Positions 17,699 to 26,008 of a stretch of 64,000 nucleotides of DNA are shown here, in pieces (within the stretch, counting starts at the first letter, position 1; the number at the start of each line of letters is the position of its first letter). The stretch lies in NCBI GenBank assembly GCA_027317105.1, contig DAHVFH010000210.1:5702-69701 (forward strand). The letters are read 5' to 3'. This DNA is from Cytophagales bacterium. Its GTDB lineage: Bacteria; Bacteroidota; Bacteroidia; Cytophagales; Cyclobacteriaceae. Under the pieces are notes generated by a model. The model was not told where the DNA came from, made no database searches, and was given only the letters and a program-made list of their open reading frames with translations. The position numbers and the translations under genes were made by a program.

Positions 17699-18415
17699 TC
17701 ACCCTACTTTTGAGATTTCTCTTACCAACAGCCGCTTAGCAACGGGCATTAAAGTTTGAGTATAGGGGAACTTCAGTTTTGAAAGCACCAAATAGGTGGC
17801 CGGATTAGGTAATTCACTATACTTTTTTATTAAGGAGCGTTTTATACTTTCGTAAGTGCTCACTAGGCTTTTCTGGGTAGTTTCCACGAAAGTAGTTTCG
17901 ATGCCCCGTAAGGGCTCATTGCTTTGCTCGAAAAAAGTAATTTGATAACGGTAAATATTGGTTTCTTTTTCAGGTGGTTGGCTAACAAATAAGTACCCTT
18001 CGTTGGCATACAAAGAGGTTAATCCTACGGGCAAAATTTCACACTTGGATTCTACGTATTCATAAATAAACGAGCCTTCGTCTAATGAAGCCTTAAATTT
18101 AGGAAGTGAAAATTCCATAATTGATTCAATCTCCTGCATGATCGCATCATCTTCTATAATTTTTCGATAACTAATTTCAAAATTCTTTAATCGTTCAGCC
18201 GACAATTCTTTGGGGAACGATTCACCGATCAATAATTTATTTTCCCGCAAGGTTACCAGATTTCTATAGTGAAAAACTAAGTCGGATAAGAAGGGATAGA
18301 GCTCTACGCGCAGAAAAGAATCCTTCACGCTTTTTAGATAAGCAAGTAAAATGTATTTTTTGTATTCGAAGTCGATTAGCCCATCCGTTAGCCAGTTGTC
18401 TTTAAGGTTTTCCAT
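17699..18415 (-). CDS. Conserved hypothetical protein, 238 residues
   Basis: I do not recognise a named family. The protein is soluble, with neither signal peptide nor membrane segments. Residues 15-110 appear helical (KYILLAYLKSVKDSF, YRNLVTLRENKLLIGE) and 120-238 mix beta strands and helices (YRYQITFFEQ, ETTFVETTQ, PATYLVLSKLKFP). It is convergent with secG, with the stops one base apart. The even composition and full-length open frame support a real gene. Confidence 0.7.
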   Translation of the reverse strand: MENLKDNWLTDGLIDFEYKKYILLAYLKSVKDSFLRVELYPFLSDLVFHYRNLVTLRENKLLIGESFPKELSAERLKNFEISYRKIIEDDAIMQEIESIMEFSLPKFKASLDEGSFIYEYVESKCEILPVGLTSLYANEGYLFVSQPPEKETNIYRYQITFFEQSNEPLRGIETTFVETTQKSLVSTYESIKRSLIKKYSELPNPATYLVLSKLKFPYTQTLMPVAKRLLVREISKVG

Positions 18416-18508
18416 ACTTCTAAATTAAAAATCCTACGCTAGTATACGCAAAATTGATAACTAAAGTATAGCCACCTTGATTAAATTATAATTTGAGTTT
18501 GAAAATCC

Positions 18509-19030
18509 TTAATCAAATTCATCCTTCATTCGTTTTAAAATTTCCAAAACAGCGGGGCACACCATGGTATTCTTATACGTTAAGTCAAGAAGCTGTACCA
18601 TTTTCTTGCGATCGGTATGTGGGTATTCACGACATGCCTTAGGGCGTGCTTCGTAGATTGAACAATGGTTATCCTTGCCCAAAAAAGTACAGGGCGAGGA
18701 TTTCAGCACGAAATCCTTGTCTTCATCCACCCGCAAGTATTTTTCAATGAAATCTCCCGGTTTCATCCTCAAAAATTTAGAACCCCTCGCAATGTCTGTT
18801 TGATAAAAAATCGGGCTCGTAGTTTTGCAGCAATTTGCACAGGTCAGGCAATCGGTTTGGGCAAAAACTTCTTCGTGCACGCGGTGAAAAACATCGTCCA
18901 CCTTTCGGTGATTGTGATTCTTTAGTCGCTGAAGAAACTTTTTATTCTCAGCCGATTTATTTTTTGAAGCCTCCTTAAAGTGCACTAAATCTATTTTCAA
19001 AGCCAATCCATTACATGAACGCCTGATCAC
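18509..19030 (-). CDS. YkgJ-family cysteine-cluster protein
   Basis: A 173-residue protein with the Fe/Zn-chelating cysteine cluster of the YkgJ/UPF0153 family: CLTCANCC (about residues 59-66), CTFLGKDNHCSIYEARPKAC and a final conserved Cys in MVCPAV. The spacing CxxCxxCC ... CxFL...CxIYxxRPxxCRxYP is characteristic. Members probably bind an iron-sulfur or zinc centre; the biochemical role is not settled. The likely start is a GTG, and the first 15 residues are poorly conserved in type, so an internal start is possible. It follows ppc closely (about 5 nt) on the same strand, suggesting co-transcription. Confidence 0.85.
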   Translation of the reverse strand: MIRRSCNGLALKIDLVHFKEASKNKSAENKKFLQRLKNHNHRKVDDVFHRVHEEVFAQTDCLTCANCCKTTSPIFYQTDIARGSKFLRMKPGDFIEKYLRVDEDKDFVLKSSPCTFLGKDNHCSIYEARPKACREYPHTDRKKMVQLLDLTYKNTMVCPAVLEILKRMKDEFD

Positions 19031-19035
19031 AATTA

Positions 19036-21606
19036 CTAGGCAGAATTCCGTGCCGCATTAATAATCCCGAACATGCATCGGATAATCAATTTGTTAAACT
19101 GCTGTTCATACATTTTGGTTTCTTCCAATGGGTAACGAAGACTCATCATGGCGTATTGTTGGATAGCAATTAATGGCAAAACAATCCGTTCGCGCAGCCT
19201 AACCGACTGATGAATCATAGGGTTATTTCCCATCAGTTCGCTAAGCCCAGAAATTTTCAATGCCATCTCTTTCGAAAGGATAAACTCGTTATACATTTTC
19301 TTCCAAAATGCACCAAATTCGGGGTCCTTTTCAAGGTATATAGTTGCTTCAAAATAGGATTTCGTCAACGACATCATGCTGTTGCCCAACAGGGTGCGGA
19401 AAAAAAGTGAATTTTTATAGAGAGCCTTCAATTCTGCCTCGTGGCCTTGAATGGAAAGCTTTTGCAGGGCCGAACCAACGCCATAAAATCCCGGTACATT
19501 TTGTTTCATCATCGCCCAAGATCCCACGAAAGGAATTGCACGAAGGTCTTCAAAACGCAACCCATCTCCCCCGCTCCGTTTCACAGGACGAGATCCGATA
19601 TTGGTGTCGCCAAAAAACGAAAGTGGCGTCACCTTCTCTAAATAAGGAACAAATTTTGGGTCTTGCTTGAAATTCAGATAACTTTTGTAGGCTTCTTCTG
19701 CCAGCTGGTCCAGTAACGTTTTGTTTTCTTCTGACAATTGATTTTCTGCACGTTTGAAAACCGTTCCCTCCAAGCCGGAAGACAAGAGTTGCTCCAAGTT
19801 GTATTTACTCGAAGCAGGCTTACCAAAGTTAGAACTTATGGTTTGCCCCTGAATAGTGATTTGTACTTCTTCGCTTTCAATGGTTTCGCCTAACGAAGCA
19901 TAAAAGTCGTGGGTATTGCCACCACCACGAGCTGGTGGGCCACCACGGCCATCGAAGAAGAGTGCTTTCAGACCAAATTTTCGAGAGACAGTAGTGAGGC
20001 TCTCTTTAGCCCTAAAGATTGACCAGTTGGCTCGGATATAACCACCGTCTTTGGTGCCATCCGAAAAACCCAGCATAATCGTTTGATGAGACCGCCTTCT
20101 GTTCAAATGACTTCGGTATACCTCTATCGAATACAATTCTGCCATAATACCCGGTGCATGTGCAAGATCATCAATAGTTTCAAACAAGGGAACCACATCC
20201 AGCTCCAAAGAATTTTTGTTGCCAATAAGCAAACGAGCCAAAACAAATACCTCAATAACATGCAAAGCACTTTGGCAATTGCTTATCACATAGCGGTGGC
20301 TACCCATCGTTCCATTTTGCTTTTGGATGGTAGCAATAGCAAGTATGCTTTGAATAGTTTCTTTTACTAAAGGATCGTCAAAATGCTGATCGTTTAAATC
20401 GACTTGTAGGTTGAGCAGATAATTTATCTTTTCATCAGAAGAAAGCAAATCAAACTTTTCTGGGGATACCGATAAGTTTTTCAAAGCGAGTGTCTTTAAA
20501 ATCGAAGCCCATACGGCATCGTGCTTGCGGCTATCTTGCCGAATGTCCAGGCTCGCAAAATGAAACCCAAATAATTTCACTTTTAAAATAAGGGAATCCA
20601 GCAATTCCAAAAACAAACCGTTATGTTCTTTCACTAAAATAACTCTGACTTCCTTAAGTTCTTTCAGCAATTCTTCAGGGTCATTGTAGTTATTTTCCTT
20701 TGAATAAACGAGGCCAAAAATCTTTTGCTCAATGTCCGTAATCATTTTTGAAACGCCATGAAATGTCAGCCTCCGCCTTACCATTCGCGCATCTCGGTAA
20801 TAGCATTTAAGGATTGAATCTTTCAATTTAGCCGCTACTTTCAGCGTGATCTCACTCGTAACAAACGGGTTTCCGTCCCGGTCACCTCCTGGCCAAAAGC
20901 CAATCACAATAATTTTATCGTTTTTCCACGCATTTAAGTCCATCTTCAAGCCATCGGCCAGCGTTTGAATTATCCCGGGAATGGAAGAATAGAAAACATT
21001 TTCCAAAAACCAACATAAGGTTACGGCTTCATCATAAGGAGAAGGTTTCGTCTTGTTGATGAAGGCTGTTTTTCCAAGTTGTTGAAGCAATAAATTGATT
21101 TGCCCCAAGTCATTTTCCCTAATTGATTTTTCTAGATCAGTCAAAATACCAAGTACATAACCCGGATAAAACTGAGTGGGGTGCGCAGTCAGCACCAGCC
21201 TTAAACTAAAATCCTCCAGCCGTTCCCTTAACTCCTCCTCCTTGTCTTCATATTGTGCACGTATCAACAAAGCAGGAATAGTTCCTTTTCCTGTCACATC
21301 GTTTACGTGAACGAAGGCAGCGTCCTCGATTGAGTCAAACAAAGCTACCTGTCGTTCCACATATTGAATAAAGTTAAACAGCATTTCGAACTGTTCCTGG
21401 CGATTCAGTTGAGGGCCATAATCGCGGAAAAAATTTTCAATGATCTCAATCGCTGACGAGCCTTTTTCAAAACCGATTTCACATTCCTGCTGCAACAAGG
21501 GCAGCAAGATGCCGGTGCGTGAAATGTTTTGAAACGGCAAATTCAAAAACAGGCTGTTATAAATATGAAACCGTGAGCCAACTAATTCTTCGTACGTTGC
21601 GTGCAT
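19036..21606 (-). CDS. ppc: Phosphoenolpyruvate carboxylase
   Basis: An 856-residue cytoplasmic enzyme that carboxylates PEP with bicarbonate to oxaloacetate, replenishing the TCA cycle. The catalytic signatures are present: VLTAHPTQFYP (catalytic His), GFWPGGDRDGNPFV, and FFDGRGGPPARGGGN (the mobile loop with the active-site Arg). The C-terminus ends IINAARNSA, close to the conserved NTG-type end but with a different residue pattern, as in Bacteroidota forms. The frame is open to 21756, but I place the start at the ATG at 21606 (MHATYEELVG): the extra 50 residues do not resemble the family, and a promoter-like TTG-N20-TATTTTTC lies inside that stretch. The YkgJ gene follows about 5 nt downstream. 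Confidence 0.95.
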   Translation of the reverse strand: MHATYEELVGSRFHIYNSLFLNLPFQNISRTGILLPLLQQECEIGFEKGSSAIEIIENFFRDYGPQLNRQEQFEMLFNFIQYVERQVALFDSIEDAAFVHVNDVTGKGTIPALLIRAQYEDKEEELRERLEDFSLRLVLTAHPTQFYPGYVLGILTDLEKSIRENDLGQINLLLQQLGKTAFINKTKPSPYDEAVTLCWFLENVFYSSIPGIIQTLADGLKMDLNAWKNDKIIVIGFWPGGDRDGNPFVTSEITLKVAAKLKDSILKCYYRDARMVRRRLTFHGVSKMITDIEQKIFGLVYSKENNYNDPEELLKELKEVRVILVKEHNGLFLELLDSLILKVKLFGFHFASLDIRQDSRKHDAVWASILKTLALKNLSVSPEKFDLLSSDEKINYLLNLQVDLNDQHFDDPLVKETIQSILAIATIQKQNGTMGSHRYVISNCQSALHVIEVFVLARLLIGNKNSLELDVVPLFETIDDLAHAPGIMAELYSIEVYRSHLNRRRSHQTIMLGFSDGTKDGGYIRANWSIFRAKESLTTVSRKFGLKALFFDGRGGPPARGGGNTHDFYASLGETIESEEVQITIQGQTISSNFGKPASSKYNLEQLLSSGLEGTVFKRAENQLSEENKTLLDQLAEEAYKSYLNFKQDPKFVPYLEKVTPLSFFGDTNIGSRPVKRSGGDGLRFEDLRAIPFVGSWAMMKQNVPGFYGVGSALQKLSIQGHEAELKALYKNSLFFRTLLGNSMMSLTKSYFEATIYLEKDPEFGAFWKKMYNEFILSKEMALKISGLSELMGNNPMIHQSVRLRERIVLPLIAIQQYAMMSLRYPLEETKMYEQQFNKLIIRCMFGIINAARNSA

Positions 21607-21625
21607 AATGATTTTTAAAGAAGTC

Positions 21626-21656
21626 GAAAAATACACCTCTTTGATGAAACAGACAA
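21626..21656 (-). promoter_or_regulatory. Probable promoter of ppc
   Basis: On the minus strand a TTG, a 20-nt spacer and TATTTTTC (21626-21633) match the Bacteroidota consensus at all but the last base. The -7 box lies about 20 nt upstream of the preferred ATG at 21606 and argues against the longer open frame. Confidence 0.5.
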
Positions 21657-21887
21657 TCATTAATTCGGTGTAATTTATATCACACGGTTGTAATTTCAAG
21701 ATTAAAAGCGTGCAAATGAGAGTCCAACCGGACAGGAGGGTGTTGAAATTGTTCAACGAAAATCATTAATAATGGCAGAACGTGAAGCAATGGGCTCTAT
21801 TTATCCTATTGAAAAATTTAAACCTAAAATAATTGCAGTCCTCAATAGATTTTCTTTACCTTTTCATACGAAATCCAAGCCGTCAAT

Positions 21888-22463
21888 ATGAGTAAACTAT
21901 CCATTTCCCTACTTCCCTTGGTACTATTCTCCTGCCTGGGATTTAAAGAATTGCCCGTTGAATATGACTACAGTTACAAAGGCAATTTCAAAAGATACAA
22001 AACGTTCGAAATGATGGCACCCCTTTCCTCAATCGATAGCACAATGAATAACGAAATGATTGAAAAGTCGATTACTTCTCGAATGAAATTTTTAGGCTAT
22101 AAGAAGACAAACATACGCCCCCATCTCATTGTGAGTTATAAAATGTTTCTCGATAGTTTAAAATTCAACGGTTATTCACAACCCGAAATGGAAATTTGGA
22201 TTAAGAATGGAAAGGATGATGCCACCTACGAACAAAAGAAATACAATTTAAAAACGGGCACGTTATTGATCCAATTTTACGACCGGAGACAAAACCAAAG
22301 TGTTTGGCAAGGCTACGCCACCATGTTATACGGCAACATTGATTTTGGTAATCAAAGACACCTGCGCAATGCAGTGATTTCCATTCTGGACAAGTACCGA
22401 ATTTGGGCTGATGGTTTCCTGCATCAACAGGCAAAAAACGAAGAAGAGATTTCCAATCCTTGA
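21888..22463 (+). CDS. DUF4136-type lipoprotein
   Basis: A 191-residue lipoprotein (signal ends LFSC, acylated Cys at residue 16). The mature part has the DUF4136 layout: YDYSYKGNFKRYKTFEM near the N-terminus, MIEKSITSRMKFLGYKK, then HLIVSYKMFLDS and a closing VWQGYATMLYG. Proteins of this family are outer-membrane or periplasmic lipoproteins with no known activity. TACCTTTT (21857-21864) upstream is a 7 of 8 match to the -7 box. The TrmH-type gene follows after 36 nt, so they may share a transcript. Confidence 0.8.
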   Translation: MSKLSISLLPLVLFSCLGFKELPVEYDYSYKGNFKRYKTFEMMAPLSSIDSTMNNEMIEKSITSRMKFLGYKKTNIRPHLIVSYKMFLDSLKFNGYSQPEMEIWIKNGKDDATYEQKKYNLKTGTLLIQFYDRRQNQSVWQGYATMLYGNIDFGNQRHLRNAVISILDKYRIWADGFLHQQAKNEEEISNP

Positions 22464-22499
22464 CTATCTTGCCGCGCAATCGCTGAGCCAAGATATTGA

Positions 22500-23180
22500 A
22501 TGCCCTCTCAAGAAAAACTAATTACTGATCATTTCAGTCAATACCTCACTGAACACAGAAAACAATTCATTGAAAAAGTATTGGCATCGCGTACGCGGTA
22601 TGTTACACTGGTACTGGAAGACATTTACCAATCTCAAAATGCCAGCGCAGCCGTTCGAACCTGCGAGTGCCTGGGGATACAAGACATTCACATCATTGAA
22701 GGGGAAAGTAAATATGCCGTAAACAAGCAGGTATTGAAAGGCGCCAACAAGTGGATTGATTTGCACCGGTACAAAATGAAAGGGTTTAACAACACCGAAA
22801 TATGCTTTCGGAAATTGCAGGACTTAGGCTACAAAATATTGGCAACCGATCCTTCCCCTGACGGATTGCCAATAAGCGAAATTGCCCTTGACAACAAAGT
22901 AGCCATAGTCATGGGCAGTGAACATAAAGGCACTTCTGCTTTTGCATTAGCCCATGCTGATCAAAAAGTGTTTATTCCAATGTTCGGATTTACCGAAAGC
23001 CTGAATATCTCGGTAAGTGCAGCCATTTGCTTAAATATTCTTTTAACAAAAGTGCGCGCCTCCAATGTTGAATGGCAATTATCTGAACAAGAACTTGAAA
23101 CCCTTCGCCTACAGTGGTATCGCAAAACGGTACGAAGATCAGACCTGATCGAAAAAGAATTTCTACGTTCATTGAGTTAA
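22500..23180 (+). CDS. TrmH/SpoU-family RNA 2'-O-methyltransferase
   Basis: A 226-residue SPOUT enzyme that transfers a methyl group from SAM to a ribose 2'-OH. The three SpoU motifs are present: QNASAAVRTCECLG (motif 1, with the Arg proposed to be catalytic), IVMGSEHKGTS (motif 2) and IPMFGFTESLNISVSAAI (motif 3, with the trefoil-knot Asn-Ile-Ser). The C-terminal helical tail LRLQWYRKTVRRSDLIE resembles TrmH, which methylates G18 of tRNA, so tRNA (guanosine-18) methyltransferase is the most likely role. rRNA targets remain possible. Confidence 0.88.
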   Translation: MPSQEKLITDHFSQYLTEHRKQFIEKVLASRTRYVTLVLEDIYQSQNASAAVRTCECLGIQDIHIIEGESKYAVNKQVLKGANKWIDLHRYKMKGFNNTEICFRKLQDLGYKILATDPSPDGLPISEIALDNKVAIVMGSEHKGTSAFALAHADQKVFIPMFGFTESLNISVSAAICLNILLTKVRASNVEWQLSEQELETLRLQWYRKTVRRSDLIEKEFLRSLS

Positions 23181-23265
23181 CCTTATTTTCTTTTATTAAT
23201 CTATCCTCCTTCACTTGCACAGCTGCTAACTGTCAAATTAAGAACAACAATTCACAATTAACGTA

Positions 23266-23273
23266 TAACTTTG
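23266..23273 (+). promoter_or_regulatory. -7 promoter element before the SanA-like gene
   Basis: TAACTTTG fits TAnnTTTG in full and lies 22 nt upstream of the ATG at 23296. I saw no clear -33 box. Confidence 0.45.
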
Positions 23274-23295
23274 CCATGGCTTAATCGAACGATCA

Positions 23296-23943
23296 ATGAA
23301 TTGGTGGCGGAGAATGGTAGTGGCAATAGCAGCATTGCTTATCCTGGCAATTGCATTCATTTTCTTTACCAATTTCTGGGTGGTCAAAAGCACGGAGAAC
23401 CGCGTGATTTCGGACATCAATTTACTTAGTGGCCACTGCGTAGCATTGGTATTAGGCACAAGCAACAAGCTGCGTAACGGCTCCGCCAATCCATTTTTTG
23501 AAAACAGGATCAAAGCAGCTGCCGAACTGTTTCGGGAAGGAAAAGTTTCACATTTTATACTAAGTGGTGATAACCGTTCAATCTATTATAACGAGCCCAT
23601 CGAAATGAAAAAAGCATTGGTGGGGCTGGGCGTTCCCGATAGTGCGATAACGCTCGATTACGCTGGACTTCGCACGTTAGACTCTATTGTGCGAAGCAAA
23701 GAAATTTTCGGACAAGACAAAATCACGATTATCACACAGTCATTCTACAGCTATCGCGCACTCTTTATAAGCCGATTTTACAAAATTGATGCGCTGGCTT
23801 TGGTTACACAAGAATCGGAGAACGAAACCCCATTGCGAGTTTATATCCGAGAATATTTTGCCCGCACCAAAGCCGTGCTTGATCTGTACCTACTTAACAC
23901 CGCACCGCACCACTTGGGCGAAAAAGAGCCGTTAAGCATTTGA
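23296..23943 (+). CDS. SanA/YdcF-like membrane protein (DUF218)
   Basis: A 215-residue protein with one N-terminal membrane anchor (residues 7-28) and a DUF218 domain in the periplasm: ALVLGTS, NRIKAAAELFREGKVSHFILSG, EPIEMKKALVGLGVPDSAITLDYAG, RTLDSIVRSKEIFG, and TIITQSFYSYRALFISR. It matches SanA of E. coli, which affects envelope permeability and vancomycin sensitivity at high temperature. The molecular activity of DUF218 is not settled. A single gene with its own promoter-like box. Confidence 0.87.
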   Translation: MNWWRRMVVAIAALLILAIAFIFFTNFWVVKSTENRVISDINLLSGHCVALVLGTSNKLRNGSANPFFENRIKAAAELFREGKVSHFILSGDNRSIYYNEPIEMKKALVGLGVPDSAITLDYAGLRTLDSIVRSKEIFGQDKITIITQSFYSYRALFISRFYKIDALALVTQESENETPLRVYIREYFARTKAVLDLYLLNTAPHHLGEKEPLSI

Positions 23944-24004
23944 CCCTAGTGTTCTTGTCCTTCATTGATAATTCGTGTAGGTTTAAGTTAAAATAATTTA
24001 CTCT

Positions 24005-25084
24005 ATGGCTTTTCAAATTGAAAGTGACATTGCGATTGCGAAAACCCTTGACACCTCCTTCTATTTAAAAGAAGAATTTTTCGAACAATCTAAAGAAAAA
24101 ATCTTTTCGAACTCCTGGCAATTTATTGGCGACACCCACCAAGTGAAAAACGTAGGCTGGGCTACACCGGTAACGCTATTAGAAAAATTTATAGATGAGC
24201 CCTTGCTCATATCAAAAGATAAAAATGAAGAACTTCATTGTCTTTCCAACGTATGTACGCACCGGGGGAATCTGATTGTAGAAAAACCTTGTAAATTCAA
24301 CGACATCCGATGCAAATACCATGGACGCAGGTTTAGTCTTAACGGCAAATTTTTGTCGATGCCCGAATTTGGCGAAGTAAAGAATTTTCCGACCGCGGCT
24401 GATGACCTGCACGAACTGCCTCTGTATACCTGGGGCCAATGGCTTTTTACCTCGCTAAATCAAACACTAAGCGCACACGATTTTCTAAAGCCAATGGCCG
24501 ATCGCGTGAGCTGGATGCCACTTCAAGATTTCGTCTTCCATCCTGAACGCTCTAAAGATTATTTGATTGATGCCCATTGGGCCTTGTATTGCGAAAACTA
24601 TTTGGAAGGTTTTCATATCCCCTTTGTTCATGCCGGTCTCAATTCGGTAATCGACTATGGAAACTACACCATCGAACTATTTAAGTACTCGAGCCTGCAA
24701 GTGGGGATTGCCAAAGAAGGCGAATTGGTTTTTGATTTGCCTCCCTCCTCGCCTGACTTCGGTAAAAGAATAGCGGGCTATTATTTTTGGATATTTCCCA
24801 ATATGATGTTTAATTTTTATCCCTGGGGCCTTTCCATCAACATCATCCAACCGCAGGGGATAGCCAAGACAAAGGTCTCATTTCTGTCGTACGTTCTTGA
24901 TGAAAGTAAACTACGCCAAGGTGCTGGGGCGGATCTTAACAAGGTGGAACTTGAAGATGAAGATATCGTTCAAAATGTACAGAAAGGAATACGCTCACGC
25001 TTCTACGATAATGGACGGTTCTCCGTAACGAGGGAACAAGGAACCCATCATTTTCATCAGTTAATTGCCAAGTTTATGGATTGA
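24005..25084 (+). CDS. Rieske oxygenase alpha subunit (aromatic ring-hydroxylating type)
   Basis: A 359-residue cytoplasmic oxygenase subunit. The N-terminal Rieske domain has CTHRG (about residue 87) and CKYHG, the CxH...CxxH ligands of the [2Fe-2S] cluster. The catalytic domain has the mononuclear iron site EDYxxxxHxxxxH in the form NYLEGFHIPFVHAG, with the third carboxylate ligand probably an Asp near the C-terminus. No reductase, ferredoxin or beta-subunit gene is adjacent, so electrons must come from elsewhere. Relatives oxidise aromatics, choline/betaine or stachydrine, and the substrate is open. It ends just before a shared terminator. Confidence 0.87.
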   Translation: MAFQIESDIAIAKTLDTSFYLKEEFFEQSKEKIFSNSWQFIGDTHQVKNVGWATPVTLLEKFIDEPLLISKDKNEELHCLSNVCTHRGNLIVEKPCKFNDIRCKYHGRRFSLNGKFLSMPEFGEVKNFPTAADDLHELPLYTWGQWLFTSLNQTLSAHDFLKPMADRVSWMPLQDFVFHPERSKDYLIDAHWALYCENYLEGFHIPFVHAGLNSVIDYGNYTIELFKYSSLQVGIAKEGELVFDLPPSSPDFGKRIAGYYFWIFPNMMFNFYPWGLSINIIQPQGIAKTKVSFLSYVLDESKLRQGAGADLNKVELEDEDIVQNVQKGIRSRFYDNGRFSVTREQGTHHFHQLIAKFMD

Positions 25085-25085
25085 A

Positions 25086-25119
25086 AATAAAAAAGCCAAT
25101 GATTGAAATCATTGGCTTT
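25086..25119. terminator. Bidirectional terminator
   Basis: A perfect 12-bp stem (25092-25103 with 25108-25119) around a 4-nt loop. The minus strand has a following run of six T residues and serves the 49-residue gene; the plus strand has only three T residues and serves the Rieske gene less convincingly. Confidence 0.8.
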
Positions 25120-25156
25120 CGGCACTTAGGCTAACTGATCCAAAAAGGGATCGAGA

Positions 25157-25306
25157 TTATTTCTTCGCTTTAAATTCTTCTTTGATCTTTTCGATATCTA
25201 CCGCCTTGGCAACAGGTTTGAAATTCTGAACTTTCAATCCAGTCCTTCTGCGGGCCGCTTTTGCTTTATCTTTGCGGTTTTTTCTCTTTAAACGGGTAAC
25301 TGACAT
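25157..25306 (-). CDS. 49-residue basic protein, conserved Bacteroidota type
   Basis: A small open frame with an ATG start and a TAA stop. It begins MSVTRLKRKNRKDKAK and contains RTGLKVQNFKPV, then AVDIEKIKEEFKAKK. It is strongly basic (over a third Lys+Arg) and resembles small Bacteroidota proteins starting MSVxRLKRKxR. I can state no function, but the composition is that of a nucleic-acid or ribosome-associated protein. It is followed by a bidirectional terminator, which supports expression. Confidence 0.7.
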   Translation of the reverse strand: MSVTRLKRKNRKDKAKAARRRTGLKVQNFKPVAKAVDIEKIKEEFKAKK

Positions 25307-25375
25307 GGCTATTATTTTTTTTATTGAAGCCGCAAAAATAGCGGTTATTCCCGTTATTCCAAGTTCTGCCCCGAT

Positions 25376-25906
25376 TTAAAATCGAAAGGCCACACCCGTT
25401 TTGGCGTTGGTAGAACCCAATGCGCCTAATTCGGCAAAGACTCCAAACGTTTTAGTGAAATAATACCGAGCACCCGCATGAACGCCCAGAAAAAGGCTGC
25501 TTCCATACTGATTGCCTAACCCTGAACTATTATATCCGTTGTTCCAAGAGACTGAACGATACCCTAAACTCAAGCCCGCATAAATATCAAGCTTCTCAAT
25601 ACGCAAATTCAAAAGACGGTTAAAATGGTAAGATCCACGTCCAGCCACATAAAGTGCCGAAAAATTATAGTTATTTGCGTAGCCTGCATAATGGTAAGAC
25701 AAATAATCTAAACTACCCCCAACGCTGATATCGTCCGTAACGCCATATTCAAAAGAAGCACCCACCGGTATTCCACCACTGTAATATGAATTTAAACCGA
25801 TACCAAGATTCAGCAGCTTATCCCCTTTTTTGTATTGCGCAAATACATTCGTAGTCAAAATAGATAAGACGCCTAAAAGCGCGACACTCAAAATGATTTT
25901 TTTCAT
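25376..25906 (-). CDS. Outer-membrane beta-barrel protein
   Basis: A 176-residue protein starting MKKIILSVALLGVLS with a signal peptide that cleaves after NVFAQ. Alternating hydrophobic and polar strands with many aromatic residues (GLNSYYSGGIPVGASFEYGVTD..., LSLGYRSVSW) and a C-terminus ending FRF fit an eight-stranded OmpA/OmpW-like barrel inserted by BAM. The frame is open to 25963, but a TATCTTTG promoter box at 25930-25937 (minus strand) lies inside the longer version, so I use the ATG at 25906. Function unknown; it may be a porin-like or stress barrel. Confidence 0.82.
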   Translation of the reverse strand: MKKIILSVALLGVLSILTTNVFAQYKKGDKLLNLGIGLNSYYSGGIPVGASFEYGVTDDISVGGSLDYLSYHYAGYANNYNFSALYVAGRGSYHFNRLLNLRIEKLDIYAGLSLGYRSVSWNNGYNSSGLGNQYGSSLFLGVHAGARYYFTKTFGVFAELGALGSTNAKTGVAFRF

Positions 25907-25929
25907 AATCTTTATAATTAATGTTTGTG

Positions 25930-25937
25930 CAAAGATA
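25930..25937 (-). promoter_or_regulatory. -7 promoter element of the beta-barrel gene
   Basis: TATCTTTG on the minus strand is a full match to TAnnTTTG. It lies 23 nt before the preferred ATG and decides the start of that gene. Confidence 0.55.
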
Positions 25938-25997
25938 AGCACAAAAAATTCCTGTGCTTGCATAATTGGTAAAATGCATTCTTAAGCGATTAGTGAT

Positions 25998-26005
25998 TAG
26001 TTTTG
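25998..26005 (+). promoter_or_regulatory. -7 promoter element abutting the hisS start
   Basis: TAGTTTTG, a full match to TAnnTTTG, ends 3 nt before the hisS ATG at 26009. As with the TIR gene, this would give a leaderless or nearly leaderless transcript. The -33 box is not convincing. Confidence 0.42.
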
Positions 26006-26008
26006 TGC

